Origin: VAZQ01 sp963721005
GTDB taxonomy: Bacteria > Pseudomonadota > Alphaproteobacteria > Rhizobiales > Xanthobacteraceae
Assembly: GCA_963721005.1 (NCBI GenBank)
Contig: CAVRHR010000004.1
Coordinates: forward strand, 310,001-374,000
DNA length: 64,000 bases
Reading direction: 5' to 3'
The number at the start of each line of letters is the position of its first letter. Position 1 is the first letter of the stretch. The notes beneath the pieces were generated by a model, which was given only the letters and a program-made list of their open reading frames with translations, was not told where the DNA came from and made no database searches. The position numbers and the translations under genes were made by a program. Below are positions 8,554 to 17,803 of this stretch, piece by piece.

Positions 8554-10014
8554 GTGGACTTAGCCGTAAAGCCGAGCGGCGAGAAGGCCTTCTGCTTCGA
8601 CTATCTCGAACGCAACGCCCGGGCCATCGCCACCCTCAACGACAGCATCTTCTATTTCGCCGAATTGGGCATGCAGGAGATCGAGACCTCCGGCCTGATG
8701 TGCGAGCTGCTGGAGACGGCGGGCTTTACGGTCACGCGCGGCATCTCGGGCTTTGCCAGCGGCTTTTGCGCCACCTGCGGCAGCGGCGCGCCGGTGATCG
8801 CGATCCACACCGAGTACGATGCCAATCCGGACAATTCCCAGGCCGCAGGCGTTGCCGAGCCGCGCGCCATTGTCGAGGGGGCGCCTGGCCATTGCGAAGG
8901 CCACAACGCCAACGGCGCGGTGCTGGTCGCCTCCGCGCTCGCCGCCAAGGCCGCGATGGACCGCTATGGTCTGACCGGCACCCTCAAGGTTTTCGGCGCG
9001 CCGGCCGAGGAGCAGCTGATCAGCCGGCCCTATTTCGTGCGGGACGGCTGGTTCGACGATGTCGACGTGGCGTTCGCGGATCACATCGGTCCCGGCCTCC
9101 TGGTCGGCTACGGCCTGATCCAATCGGCGCTGATCTCGGCCAGCTTCACGTTCCACGGCGAGACCGCCCATGCGGGCGTCGCGCCATGGAAGGGACGCGA
9201 CGCGCTCGACGGCGTCGTGCTGATGGACATGGGGCTCGCGCAATACCGCGAGCACATGCTGCCAAGCATGCGGGCGCAGCGTGTCATCACCAACGGCGGC
9301 AACCAGCCGAACGTGATTCCGCGCACCGCCGCGGTCTGGTGGATGTTCCGCAACTCGACTGCCGAGGGCGTGCGCAAATTGTTCGAGCAGGCCCAGAAGA
9401 TCGCGCAGGGCGCCGCGCTCATGACCAACACCAGCGTCGAGAGCGAGATCATCAGCGCGGTGTGGCCGGTGCGCGGCAACCGCACGCTGGCCGAGCTGTT
9501 CCAGCGCGAGATCGAGGCGGTGGGCCAGCCGGACTGGACCAAGGAGGAGGACGACCTCGCCCGCGCCGTGCAGGCCAAGGCGAACGTGCCGGTCGAGGGT
9601 CTCAAGCGCAGCATCGATGCGCTCAAGGGCCCGGCGGTGCAGAAGACCGCCGCCAACGATGCGGGGGACATTTCCTGGAAGGTGCCGATGGTGAAGTTCT
9701 ATTTTCCCGGCAGCATCCCGCACATCAATTTCCACCATTGGGCGGCCGGCGTGCCGCTCGCTACCTCCATCGCCCACAAGGGCGCGCTCGCCGGCGCCAA
9801 GGTGATGGCGGCCGCGATCGTCGAATGCCTGAAGAATCCGGCGGTAGTGGCGGAAGCCAAGCGCACTTTTGCGGAAGAGATCCGCGGCACCGAATACACA
9901 CCGCTGCTGCCGGCCGAGCAGCGTCCGCCGGTCGATCTCAACCGCGCCATGATGGAGAAATTCCGGCCGCTGATGGCCAAACATTATCTGAAGGAAAAGC
10001 CGGCATTCCGCTGA
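8554..10014 (+). CDS. M20-family amidohydrolase (AbgB / p-aminobenzoyl-glutamate hydrolase-like)
   Basis: A 486-residue cytoplasmic metallohydrolase of the M20 peptidase/amidohydrolase group that cleaves N-acyl or amide bonds. Visible features are the first metal-site strand (AIHTEYDANPDNS), a second metal region GHCEGHNANGAVL in place of the more usual GHACGHN, the acidic pair in GAPAEEQL, and the dimerisation-domain marker GETAHAGVAPWKGRDALD. Length is near that of AbgB (about 480). Start is GTG 8554, preceded by GGGAGAA. It probably shares a transcript with the upstream exported hydrolase. A pairing with a partner subunit like AbgA is not seen here, so the native substrate is open. Confidence 0.85.
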   Translation: MDLAVKPSGEKAFCFDYLERNARAIATLNDSIFYFAELGMQEIETSGLMCELLETAGFTVTRGISGFASGFCATCGSGAPVIAIHTEYDANPDNSQAAGVAEPRAIVEGAPGHCEGHNANGAVLVASALAAKAAMDRYGLTGTLKVFGAPAEEQLISRPYFVRDGWFDDVDVAFADHIGPGLLVGYGLIQSALISASFTFHGETAHAGVAPWKGRDALDGVVLMDMGLAQYREHMLPSMRAQRVITNGGNQPNVIPRTAAVWWMFRNSTAEGVRKLFEQAQKIAQGAALMTNTSVESEIISAVWPVRGNRTLAELFQREIEAVGQPDWTKEEDDLARAVQAKANVPVEGLKRSIDALKGPAVQKTAANDAGDISWKVPMVKFYFPGSIPHINFHHWAAGVPLATSIAHKGALAGAKVMAAAIVECLKNPAVVAEAKRTFAEEIRGTEYTPLLPAEQRPPVDLNRAMMEKFRPLMAKHYLKEKPAFR

Positions 10015-10027
10015 GCCGCTCCCGCGC

Positions 10028-11095
10028 TTACTCCGCGATCAACTCCTTCAGGGTCCGCACGATCTCCGGATCGAGATGGCGCATCCGCTGGAACAACGGC
10101 TCGATCGCCTCCGCCTTGACCAGGTCGGGCTCTTCGCCGGTGACCCGCATATAGTCCTCGACGAAATCCTTGTCGCTCCCGAGCGCATTGAACGCCTTGC
10201 GCAGCGCCTCGACGGCCTCCGGCGGCGAGCCTTTGGGGAGCGCCACCAGGCGCTGCAGCTTGGTGCTGATGTCGTTCATCAGCAGCAGCGCCTCGAACTT
10301 GCGGCCCGTCGGCGGCTTGCCGAAGGCCTGGGCATAGACCTTGTCGAAGGTCTGGATGCCGGCGCGCTCGAGCACCGGATCGCCGACCGGCATGCCATCC
10401 GGCCCGATCGCCGGAAACTGGAACACCGTCATGCCGACGCCGGGCTTGATGATCTGCGGAATGACCTGGGTGTTGTAGCCGGGCAACGAACTGCCCGAGT
10501 AGTTCACCTCGTTCTGCAGCATGGCCTTGTTGATCTGCGCGGTGCCCGGGAAGCCGGTCACCATGGCGTAGGGCAGCCCCAGGATCTCCAGCGAGAGGCG
10601 AAGCCTGGTGTCGTGCGAGGTGCTTCGCGCATAGCCGCCGACATAGACGTTGCGGGCCTTGGCGATGTCGGCCGGCCGGCTCATGCCGCCGGGGACGATA
10701 TCGCGGCGGGCATAGACCACGTTGAAGCCGCCCGACGCCCCGATCGCGGCGAAATCATAGAGCTTGACCCGCAGCGAGGGATCCTCGGTCAGCGAGGTGG
10801 TGGCGCTGGTGGTGAAATAGCCGACGGTCAGCCCATCGGGCTGCGACGCGATGTTGAGGCCGAGCTGGTTGATGGCGGCGGCGCCGCCGGCGCCCGGCAC
10901 ATTGCGGGTGATCACGGTCGGGTTGCCGGCGATGTAGCGCGGCAGATAGTGCTGATAGATGCGCGCCTCGGTGTCGGCATTGCCGCCGACCCCGTAGTTC
11001 ACCAGGAGGGTGAGCGTCTTGCCCTTGTAGAACTGGGCGTTTGCCGGCAGCGCCGCGAGCATCAGGGCGATGGCCAGCAGGGCTCGCATCAGCAT
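10028..11095 (-). CDS. Bug/TctC-family periplasmic binding protein 1
   Basis: A 355-residue tripartite-tricarboxylate-type solute-binding protein. It has a signal peptide ending near LPANA and the family hallmark segments FYKGKTLTLLVNYGVGGNADTEAR and VITRNVPGAGGAAAINQL, where carboxylates are gripped. ATG 11095 is chosen because GGAGG lies immediately upstream; the frame runs open to 11158. It stands alone: no TctA or TctB membrane component is nearby, as is common for Bug proteins, which may feed shared permeases or act as sensors. It is divergent from a second TctC gene 175 bases away. Ligand unknown; probably a carboxylated small molecule. Confidence 0.88.
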   Translation of the reverse strand: MLMRALLAIALMLAALPANAQFYKGKTLTLLVNYGVGGNADTEARIYQHYLPRYIAGNPTVITRNVPGAGGAAAINQLGLNIASQPDGLTVGYFTTSATTSLTEDPSLRVKLYDFAAIGASGGFNVVYARRDIVPGGMSRPADIAKARNVYVGGYARSTSHDTRLRLSLEILGLPYAMVTGFPGTAQINKAMLQNEVNYSGSSLPGYNTQVIPQIIKPGVGMTVFQFPAIGPDGMPVGDPVLERAGIQTFDKVYAQAFGKPPTGRKFEALLLMNDISTKLQRLVALPKGSPPEAVEALRKAFNALGSDKDFVEDYMRVTGEEPDLVKAEAIEPLFQRMRHLDPEIVRTLKELIAE

Positions 11096-11270
11096 GTCGT
11101 CGCCTCCGATCTCCAGGCGGTCCCCGGTCGCGCGCGTCCGCACGTGCGTCGCCGCCATTCTTGCAGCAAATCCGCGCGCTTCAAAGGGGTTCCGGCGCTT
11201 GCTTTTTTGGGGCTTGAGGGCGCGAATTCGTGCCAGAAAATGCGCGGCGGATCATCGCAGGCGGCAGATC

Positions 11271-12284
11271 ATGGCCTCTATCGGACTAAGCGCCGCTCTG
11301 GTCGCGTTTGCGGCGTTGACCGCGCCGGCGGCGGCACAGGCTCCGAGCCTCGCCGGCCGGGACGTGCAGCTGATCATCGGCCTCGGCGCCGGCAGCGGCT
11401 TCGACCTGTGGGGCCGCACCGTCGCGCGGCACATGGGCCGGCATCTGCCCGGCAATCCGTCGATCGTGGTGCAGAACATGCCCGGCGCCGGCGGGCTCAG
11501 CGCCGTCAATTTCATCTACAACCGCGCCCCTAAGGACGGCACCGTGATCGGCTTGATCGCCAGCTCCGCCGCCATGGCGCCCTTGACCGGCGCATCCGGG
11601 GCGCGCTTCGATCCGACCCGGATCGCCTGGCTCGGAACCCCGACCACGGAAACCTATGTATGCGTCGCCTACCGCTCGCCGCAGGTGAAGGTGCAGACGT
11701 TCCGGGATCTCTACCAGCATGAATTGATCGTGGGCGCGACCGGCCCGGGCGCCGGCTCCTATTATTTTCCGAAGGCCTTGGGCGCGCTGCTCGGCATGAA
11801 GTTCAAGGTCATTGCCGGCTTTCCGGACGCCTCCAACGTGTATCTCGCCATGGAGCGCGGCGAGGTCGACGGCATCTGCCAAAGTCTCGCCGGCTTGGCG
11901 GAGACGAGGCCCGACTGGATCAGCGACCAGAAGGTCGCGCTCATCTTCCAGGCCGGCGCTGCGCCGAATCCGCAGCTCGCCGACGTCCCGTTCGTCAACG
12001 ACCTCGCCCGCACCCCGGAAGACCGCCAGGCGGTCGAGTTCCTCTATGCCGGCACCGGCATCGGGCGCCCGTTCTTCGCCCCGCCCGACCTGACCCCCGA
12101 TCGCGTCCAGATGCTGCGCGAAGCTTTCAATGCCACCATGCGCGACCCGGAATTCTTGGCCGATGCCGGCAAGCAGAAGCTCGACGTGAGCTCCAAGGAC
12201 GGCGCGTATCTCCAAGCGCTGATCCAGAAAGTTTATGCCACCCCCAAGCCGATCGTGGAGCGAATCGCCGAGCTGATAAAATGA
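11271..12284 (+). CDS. Bug/TctC-family periplasmic binding protein 2
   Basis: A 337-residue solute-binding protein with a short signal peptide (cleavage near AAAQ) and the family pattern VQLIIGLGAGSGFDLWGRTVARH and VVQNMPGAGGLSAVNF, plus the late GIGRPFFAPPDL segment. It is the divergent partner of the TctC gene on the minus strand and likewise lacks membrane subunits. Two Cys (in TYVCVAY and GICQSL) may form a disulfide. The neighbours on the far side are a TauD-type dioxygenase and an amidohydrolase, so the ligand may be a precursor of their substrates, which is inference only. Confidence 0.88.
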   Translation: MASIGLSAALVAFAALTAPAAAQAPSLAGRDVQLIIGLGAGSGFDLWGRTVARHMGRHLPGNPSIVVQNMPGAGGLSAVNFIYNRAPKDGTVIGLIASSAAMAPLTGASGARFDPTRIAWLGTPTTETYVCVAYRSPQVKVQTFRDLYQHELIVGATGPGAGSYYFPKALGALLGMKFKVIAGFPDASNVYLAMERGEVDGICQSLAGLAETRPDWISDQKVALIFQAGAAPNPQLADVPFVNDLARTPEDRQAVEFLYAGTGIGRPFFAPPDLTPDRVQMLREAFNATMRDPEFLADAGKQKLDVSSKDGAYLQALIQKVYATPKPIVERIAELIK

Positions 12285-12347
12285 TGCAAGCGTGCTTCTC
12301 GTTTGCTCTCGTCTGGCATTTCGGCGGCTCCCCGGCGCGCGGCGTCC

Positions 12348-12525
12348 CTCGCCCCGCGTGCCACTAGGGCGGTTACGCCCGTCTTCGACGGGCTATGGAG
12401 AGGGCAGCATGGCACAAAGGAAAACCAGAACTCGGCCCGGTGAGGGGGCGTTTCGACAAGCTCAAACTCGCGGAGCCGCCCCCTCATCCCACCTTCTCCC
12501 CGCATGCGGGAGAAGGAGTGAAACG
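12348..12525. repeat. Repeat family A copy 1, carrying a family B insert in its left arm
   Basis: GC-rich composite palindrome in the 274-base gap downstream of the second TctC gene. Its core pairs GAGGGGGCG with CGCCCCCTC around CAAGCTCAAACTC; terminal hairpins are CCCCGC-type (right one CTCCCCGCATGCGGGAG). Related copies are at 19121-19334 and 60081-60228; the latter has no insert and is 148 bp. Confidence 0.7.
12364..12396 (+). repeat. Repeat family B copy 1
   Basis: About 33-bp unit with two overlapping hairpins (GGGCG-GTTA-CGCCC and CCCGTC-TTC-GACGGG), lying in the left terminal hairpin of family A copy 1. Confidence 0.65.
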
Positions 12526-12558
12526 CAGTGCGTCTCTGACGGCCGCGAGGCTGTAAAA

Positions 12559-13431
12559 TCAGTACAGCGGCTCGCCCTCGACCGTACACCGGCGCAGCGT
12601 GCGGCGCTGCTCCTTCGGCCAGTCGGTGCGCGCGTGCAGGCACGCGAGGTTATCCCACACCACCAGGTCGCCGACCTGCCAGACGTGCTCGTAGATGATC
12701 GCCGGGTCCTCGGCGAAGTCGAACAGCTGCTGCAGCAGCACCTCGCTTTCGGCCCGGTCCATGCCTTCGATCCACATGGTGTTCTGGCTCGCCACATAGA
12801 GCGCCTTGCGCCCGGAGCCGGGATTGCGCACCACGATGGGCTGGCTGCAATGATGGATGTCCTCGAGCTTTCGCTCCAGGTTGATCCGCCGGCCGACGCT
12901 GTATTCATGCCCTTGCATCACCGTGACGCCGTCCAGGCGGCGCTTGAGCGCGTCCGGCAGGCGATCATAGGCCGCATAGAGGCTCGAGAACTTGGTATGG
13001 CCGCCCTCCGAGGGAATCTCGATGCCGTAGAGAAACGAGGCCCGGTGCGGCCGGCGGTGGTAGCACTTGTCGGTGTGGAACCACATCTCGCCATGGCCGA
13101 GCGAGCCCAGCGGCTCGCCCTTCTCGTTCACGTTGTCGGTGATCAGCATCATCTCGTTCCAGTCCGGCCCGTCGATCCCGATCTTTTTCGAGGGCGGCCG
13201 CACCCGCTTGGCGACCGGGCCGAAATAGGAGGCGAACCGGCGCTGATCGTCCTCGGAAAGGTTCTGGCCGCGGAACACCAGAACGGTGTGGTCGTGCCAG
13301 GCATCCTTGACCAGGCGGATGGTCGCATCGTCGAGCGGACGCCGCAGGTCCACGCCGTGGATCTGCGCTCCGATCATCGGGTGCAGCTTGGTGACGGAGA
13401 CCGTGCTGATTTTTTCGGCCACGCTCGCCAT
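12559..13431 (-). CDS. TauD/TfdA-family Fe(II)/2-oxoglutarate dioxygenase
   Basis: A 290-residue double-stranded beta-helix dioxygenase that couples decarboxylation of 2-oxoglutarate to hydroxylation of a small, often acidic, substrate. The iron facial triad is visible as H119-x-D121 in WFHTDKCYH and the distal His in ACLHARTDW, and the 2-oxoglutarate-binding Arg lies in RRTLRRCTVEGE at the C-terminus. Length matches TauD/TfdA (about 280-290). No signal peptide, so cytoplasmic. It is monocistronic, divergent from the exported amidohydrolase. Substrate class (sulfonate, aryloxyalkanoate, other) cannot be told from motifs alone. Confidence 0.88.
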   Translation of the reverse strand: MASVAEKISTVSVTKLHPMIGAQIHGVDLRRPLDDATIRLVKDAWHDHTVLVFRGQNLSEDDQRRFASYFGPVAKRVRPPSKKIGIDGPDWNEMMLITDNVNEKGEPLGSLGHGEMWFHTDKCYHRRPHRASFLYGIEIPSEGGHTKFSSLYAAYDRLPDALKRRLDGVTVMQGHEYSVGRRINLERKLEDIHHCSQPIVVRNPGSGRKALYVASQNTMWIEGMDRAESEVLLQQLFDFAEDPAIIYEHVWQVGDLVVWDNLACLHARTDWPKEQRRTLRRCTVEGEPLY

Positions 13432-13675
13432 TGGGTATCCTCCGTTTTTTGTCCTTCGCTCCCGGCGCCCGGCGCGCGACGTCCGCCCGGGCTCCGGTGC
13501 GGCAGCTCGCCCACGAGTTTACGCGATGTCGGGCGCCGGCGAAATAGCTCGGCCCGCCTGCCATGCCCGCCGGCAAGTGGTGTAGCATCCGGAGGTCACG
13601 CCGACGCGGTGCCGCCACGGCAGCCGCGTCAAAATCGCGAAGCGCAAAGGCGCTCGAGCCAGGGAGGATGAGGCC

Positions 13676-14605
13676 ATGGTGTCACGACGCAGTTTCCTCA
13701 ACGCCGCCATCGGGGCCGGTGCCGCGCTGGCGGCGCCGGGGCCGCGCCGCGCGGCCGCGCAGGTCGACCGGCGCAGGATCGTCGATGCGCAGGTCCATCT
13801 CTGGAAGGCGGAGTCGGAGGACTGGAAATGGGTGCCGGGCCTCACCCCGCAATTGCCGGAGCCGTTCACCATCGAGCGGCTGGTGCCGATGATGGATGAA
13901 GCCGGCGTCGACCGCGTGGTCATCGTGCCGCCGTCCTGGCCCGGCGACCGCAACGACTATGCGCTCGAGGCGGCGCGGCGCTATCCTCGGCGCTTCCGCA
14001 TCATGGGCAAGCTGCCGTTGCAGGATCCCAAAAGCGCCGCCCTTCTGCCCAAGTGGCGGGAGCAGCCCGGCATGGCCGGTCTGCGGGTGATCTTCAACAC
14101 CCCGCAGACGCTGCCCTGGCTCACCGACGGCACCGCGGACTGGTTCTGGGCGGCGGCCGAGAAGGCCGAGCTTCCGGTCATGTGCTTTGCGCCCGGCCAG
14201 GCGCCGGCGCTCGCCCGTGTCGCCGAGCGCTACCCCGGGCTCGCCTTGATCCTCGACCACATGGCGGTCACCGGCGCCATGGTGCGGGACGGCACCATCG
14301 CGGAAGCCATCGGCCAGACCGCCGGGCTCGCCAGGTACCAGAACGTCAGCGTGAAGCTCTCCGCCTCGCCCGGCCTGTCGCGCGAGCCCTATCCGTATCG
14401 CGACGTCGCGGTGCACATCAAACGCGTGTTCGACGCCTTCGGGCCGCAGCGCAGCTATTGGGGCACCGATCTCACCAACACCTACGCCCGCGGCAGCTAC
14501 CGCCAGCGCATCACCCATTTCACCGAGGAGCTGAGCTTCCTTTCCGAAAGCGACAAGGACTGGGTGATGGGCCGCGCCATCGTGGCGCGCCTGAAATGGA
14601 CGTGA
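13676..14605 (+). CDS. Exported amidohydrolase-2-family (ACMSD-like) TIM-barrel hydrolase
   Basis: A 309-residue protein with a twin-arginine signal (VSRRSFLNAAIGAGAALAAP, cleavage near AAAQ), so probably exported folded to the periplasm. The body is an amidohydrolase-2 barrel: strand-1 motif IVDAQVHLW, a His in ILDHMAVTG and the late Asp in YWGTDLTN. The first metal His of the usual HxH is a Gln here (QVH), seen in part of the family, so the metal site may be mononuclear or altered. ATG 13676 begins the Tat motif. About 100 bases downstream is the first of five paralogous secreted proteins on the same strand; the two may act on the same extracellular compound. Confidence 0.82.
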   Translation: MVSRRSFLNAAIGAGAALAAPGPRRAAAQVDRRRIVDAQVHLWKAESEDWKWVPGLTPQLPEPFTIERLVPMMDEAGVDRVVIVPPSWPGDRNDYALEAARRYPRRFRIMGKLPLQDPKSAALLPKWREQPGMAGLRVIFNTPQTLPWLTDGTADWFWAAAEKAELPVMCFAPGQAPALARVAERYPGLALILDHMAVTGAMVRDGTIAEAIGQTAGLARYQNVSVKLSASPGLSREPYPYRDVAVHIKRVFDAFGPQRSYWGTDLTNTYARGSYRQRITHFTEELSFLSESDKDWVMGRAIVARLKWT

Positions 14606-14705
14606 GCGGGGGGCGATTTATATTGGACACACCCGCCGCCGCGGCCGTCGTGCGAATTCCCAGGGCGTCGCGCCAGCGCCGCGGGCGACAACCGAAAGGA
14701 CAGCC

Positions 14706-15563
14706 ATGCTGCACCGAAGCTTCATCGCCGCCGCGACGCTTGCGGTGGTCCTGGTCGCGAGCCTTGCGGGCGCACGCGCGTTCGACGACGCCCGATATCC
14801 GGACTTGAAGGGCCAATGGGTCAGGGGCTACCCCGGCCTCGCGCGCTTCGATCCCGCCAAGGGAATGGGGCTCCGGCAGGAAGCCCCGCTGACGCCGGAA
14901 TATCAGGCCCTCTACCAGGCTAACCTCGACGAGCAGGCCAAGGGCGGGCAGGGCATCGACCCGACCTATCGCTGCCTGTCGCCCGGCATGCCGCGGGTCA
15001 TGCACGTCTATTCGCCGATGGAGATCGTGGTGACGCCGGACACCACCTACATCCTGATCGAGCACATCCACGACAACCGGCGCATCTACACCGACGGCCG
15101 CGATTGGCCCGCCAACATGTACGAGGACCCGCAGTTCTCCGGCTATTCGATCGGCCGCTGGGTCGAGCAGGACGCCGCGGGCCGCTACGGCGCGCTGGTG
15201 GTGGAGACCCGCGGGCTGAAGAACCCCCGTACCTACGACGCCACCGGCGTTCCGTTCCACGCCGACGGCCGCACCATCATCAAGGAAAAGTTCTATCTCG
15301 ACAAAGCCAATGCCGACACGCTCTATGACCAGATCACCGTGATCGACAATGCGCTGACGCGTCCCTGGAGCGCGCTAAAAACCTACCGCCGCGTCGCCGC
15401 CAAGGGACCGGTCTGGTGGCGCGAGGACGTCTGCGCGGAGAACAACGTGCACATCGCGGTCGGCAAGGAGGATTATTTCCTGAGCGCGGACGGCTTCTTG
15501 ATGCCGGCCCGCAAGGACCAGGCGCCTCCCGACCTGCGCTACTTCAAGCCGGCCGGGAAGTAG
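14706..15563 (+). CDS. Secreted paralog family, member 1 (unknown function)
   Basis: A 285-residue exported protein with a signal peptide (cleavage near GARA). It belongs to a family present five times within 6.5 kb. Shared blocks: YPD.KGQW near the mature N-terminus, APLTPEYQA, a GGQG followed by Y.C...GMPR, RRIYTDGRDWP, GYSIG.W, ETRG....R.YDATG.P, KEKFYLD, a TRPW stretch, and a C-terminal LMPARKDQAPPDLRYF. The blocks around GYSIG.W and ETRG resemble a widespread family of uncharacterised secreted proteins in which that segment reads GHSIGHWEGDTLVV. The EF-hand-like loop of other members (15165-15200 here) is degenerate: EQDAAGRYGALV. Two conserved Cys may pair. No catalytic motif recognised. 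Confidence 0.8.
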   Translation: MLHRSFIAAATLAVVLVASLAGARAFDDARYPDLKGQWVRGYPGLARFDPAKGMGLRQEAPLTPEYQALYQANLDEQAKGGQGIDPTYRCLSPGMPRVMHVYSPMEIVVTPDTTYILIEHIHDNRRIYTDGRDWPANMYEDPQFSGYSIGRWVEQDAAGRYGALVVETRGLKNPRTYDATGVPFHADGRTIIKEKFYLDKANADTLYDQITVIDNALTRPWSALKTYRRVAAKGPVWWREDVCAENNVHIAVGKEDYFLSADGFLMPARKDQAPPDLRYFKPAGK

Positions 15564-15648
15564 CGGCCCGCGCCGGCTGCTTGTATGCTCGGTCGCCAAA
15601 AAAACGTCCGCCCGGAGCCAGCCGGGCCGAAACGCAACGAGAGGGAGG

Positions 15649-16464
15649 ATGAGGATGCTCTACCGCAGCTTGATCAGTGCCGTCGCGCTTATGGGCGCGC
15701 TCGGCGTCACCATGCCGGGCGCGTTTGCCTGGGACGACTCCAAATACCCCGACTTCAGCGGCCAGTGGCGCCCGATCGGCGGGCCCGGCCGCTTCGCCCG
15801 CGACCAGAAGCCGCCGCTCACGCCCGAGTACCAGGCCATCTTCGACGCCACCAAGGACGAAGGCGGGCAGGGCACCAGCAACATGACCTATCTGTGCTTC
15901 TCCCCCGGCATGCCGCGCGCCGTCAACGGCTACGGCGAGATGGAGTTCGTTAACACGCCGACCACCTTCCACATCCTGGTCGACCACATCTACGACAACC
16001 GCCGCATCTTCACCGACGGGCGCCCGTGGCCGGATGAGATCGCGCCGACGCTGCTGGGCTATTCCATCGGCAAGTGGATCGATACCCGCGGCGACGGCAA
16101 ATACGACGTGCTGGAGGTCGAGACCCGCGGTTTCCGGGGTCCCCGGGCGTTCGATGCCACCGGCCTGCCGCTCCACCACGACAATCAGACCGTCATCAAG
16201 GAGAAGTTCTACCTCGACGCCAAGGATCCGACCATCGTTCATGACGAGGTCACCGTGATCGACCATGCGCTCACCCATCCCTGGACGGTGGTGAAGAACT
16301 ATCGGCGCGATCCGGCGGCCCGCCCGGTCTGGAACGAGGAGAATTGTCCCGAGACCAACCCGCATGTCCGCGTCGGACCCAACGACTACATGGTGAGCGC
16401 CGACGGCTATCTGATGCCGACCGCCAAGGGCCAGAAGGCCCCGGACCTGAAGTATTTCAAGTAG
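15649..16464 (+). CDS. Secreted paralog family, member 2 (unknown function)
   Basis: A 271-residue exported protein, 85 bases downstream of member 1 on the same strand and preceded by GAGGGAGG. The signal peptide ends near GAFA. It has all the family blocks (YPDFSGQW, PPLTPEYQA, FSPGMPR, RRIFTDGRPWP, GYSIGKW, KEKFYLD, THPW, LMPTAKGQKAPDLKYFK). Its loop at 16081-16116 reads DTRGDGKYDVLE, matching an EF-hand loop at all key positions but the third. Either ATG 15649 or the ATG two codons later could start it. It ends just upstream of a REP-like repeat invaded by an IS110-family element. Confidence 0.8.
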   Translation: MRMLYRSLISAVALMGALGVTMPGAFAWDDSKYPDFSGQWRPIGGPGRFARDQKPPLTPEYQAIFDATKDEGGQGTSNMTYLCFSPGMPRAVNGYGEMEFVNTPTTFHILVDHIYDNRRIFTDGRPWPDEIAPTLLGYSIGKWIDTRGDGKYDVLEVETRGFRGPRAFDATGLPLHHDNQTVIKEKFYLDAKDPTIVHDEVTVIDHALTHPWTVVKNYRRDPAARPVWNEENCPETNPHVRVGPNDYMVSADGYLMPTAKGQKAPDLKYFK

Positions 16465-16477
16465 GGTGGAACTCCCA

Positions 16478-16580
16478 GCCTCATGGTGAGGAGCGCGGGC
16501 AGCGCCCGCGCATCACGAACCACGGCGGCGGGTGCCCGGGCTGTATCCCTCGAGACGGCCGGCGAGAGCCGGCCTCCTCA
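16478..16580. repeat. REP-like palindromic repeat split by the IS element
   Basis: Sequence beginning CCTCATGGTGAGGAG and ending GGCCGGCGAGAGCCGGCCTCCTCA, with internal hairpins (GGCCGGC-GAGA-GCCGGCC). The expected continuation GGATGAGG is found at 18151-18158, beyond the IS, so the repeat is interrupted about eight bases after its last hairpin. Confidence 0.6.
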
Positions 16581-16681
16581 GACCGTATGTCCCCTTCCCG
16601 TGAAGAGGCAACTCACCCTCGATGCCGTTGCGAGGGTTACCCGGATAGGCCGGGCAGAGCCTCAAGCAAGGAGGGCGAGTC

Positions 16682-17803
16682 ATGGAGCATTGTAGCGAAG
16701 CTTTCGTAGGTTTCGATACCTCGAAGCTGAGACATGCGGTTGCGATCGCGGATGGCGGTCGGACAGGCGAAGTGCGGTTTCTGGGCGAGATCGAGAATAC
16801 TGCGGCGGCAACGGCGAAGCTGGTGCGCAAGCTGGCCGCCAGATACGAGCGGCTGACGTTCTGCTACGAGGCGGGGCCGACCGGTTACGGGCTGCACCGG
16901 CAGATCAAGAGCCTTGGTCACGAATGCGTCGTGGTGGCGCCTTCGCTGATCCCGAAACGGCCCGGCGACAAGGTAAAGACCAACCGGCGCGATGCGGTTG
17001 GCTTGGCGAGGCTGCTGCGCGCCAACGAGCTCACCGCGGTATGGGTGCCGGAGGGGAGACACGAGGCGATGCGCGATCTCACGCGGGCGCGCGAGACGGC
17101 GATGCTGGACCTGCGATCGAAGCGCCAGCAGATCTCGGCCCTGCTGCTGCGGCAGGGGAGATCGTATCCGGAAAATAAGAACACCTGGACCAAGGCGCAC
17201 ATGAGCTGGCTGGCGAGCCAGAAGCTCGAATATCCGGAGCAGCGCCTGGTATTCGAGGAGATGATGCTGGCGGCGCGCCAGACGCGGGAACGTCTCGAGC
17301 GCTTGGAGCAGGCGATCCGCGCCGCGGTCCCGGACTGGTCGCTGGCCGAGCTCGTCACCGGGCTGATGGCGATGCGCGGCCTGGATGTGATCTCGGCCGC
17401 GACGCTCCTGGCCGAGATCGGTGACCTGTCGCGCTTTCGAACGCCGCGACAGCTGATGGCCTATCTCGGGATGGTGCCGTCCGAAGAGTCGACAGGGGAT
17501 ACGATCAAGCGCGGCCTCATCACCAAGACCGGTAACCGGCGAGCCCGCCGGATGCTGGTGGAATGCTCATGGAGCTATCAGCATCCGCCGCGCGTGGGTG
17601 CCCTCAAGCAGCACAAGGTCGATGCTGCCCCGCCGGCGGTTCGCGAGATCACCTGGAAGGCGCAGTGCCGCCTCTATCGCCGCTACCGAGCGCTGATCCG
17701 CAAGGGCAAGCTCAAGACCGTGGCCATTACCGCAATCGCACGTGAGCTCGCTGGCTTCATCTGGGCGATCAGTCGCGAGATCACCCCAGCTGCGGCGCCA
17801 TAA
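16682..17803 (+). CDS. IS110-family transposase (DEDD recombinase)
   Basis: A 373-residue RNA-guided-type recombinase. The N-terminal RuvC-like DEDD domain shows D in VGFDTSKLRHA, E in FCYEAGPTGYG and the two Asp-containing stretch KTNRRDAVGLARLL; the C-terminal Tnp20 domain shows the helix-hairpin MRGLDVISAATLLAEIGD and the segment YLGMVPSEESTG with the candidate nucleophilic serine, then TKTGNRRARRMLVE. Full length, no stop or frameshift, so possibly active. Codon use looks like the surroundings. It sits between the plus-strand pair and the minus-strand trio of secreted paralogs, with no read-through partner. Confidence 0.93.
   Translation: MEHCSEAFVGFDTSKLRHAVAIADGGRTGEVRFLGEIENTAAATAKLVRKLAARYERLTFCYEAGPTGYGLHRQIKSLGHECVVVAPSLIPKRPGDKVKTNRRDAVGLARLLRANELTAVWVPEGRHEAMRDLTRARETAMLDLRSKRQQISALLLRQGRSYPENKNTWTKAHMSWLASQKLEYPEQRLVFEEMMLAARQTRERLERLEQAIRAAVPDWSLAELVTGLMAMRGLDVISAATLLAEIGDLSRFRTPRQLMAYLGMVPSEESTGDTIKRGLITKTGNRRARRMLVECSWSYQHPPRVGALKQHKVDAAPPAVREITWKAQCRLYRRYRALIRKGKLKTVAITAIARELAGFIWAISREITPAAAP

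Noticed and set aside
12348..12525. Strong hairpins as a riboswitch or tRNA-like structure
   Set aside because: The same sequence recurs at two other unrelated sites, with and without an insert, so it is a dispersed repeat.
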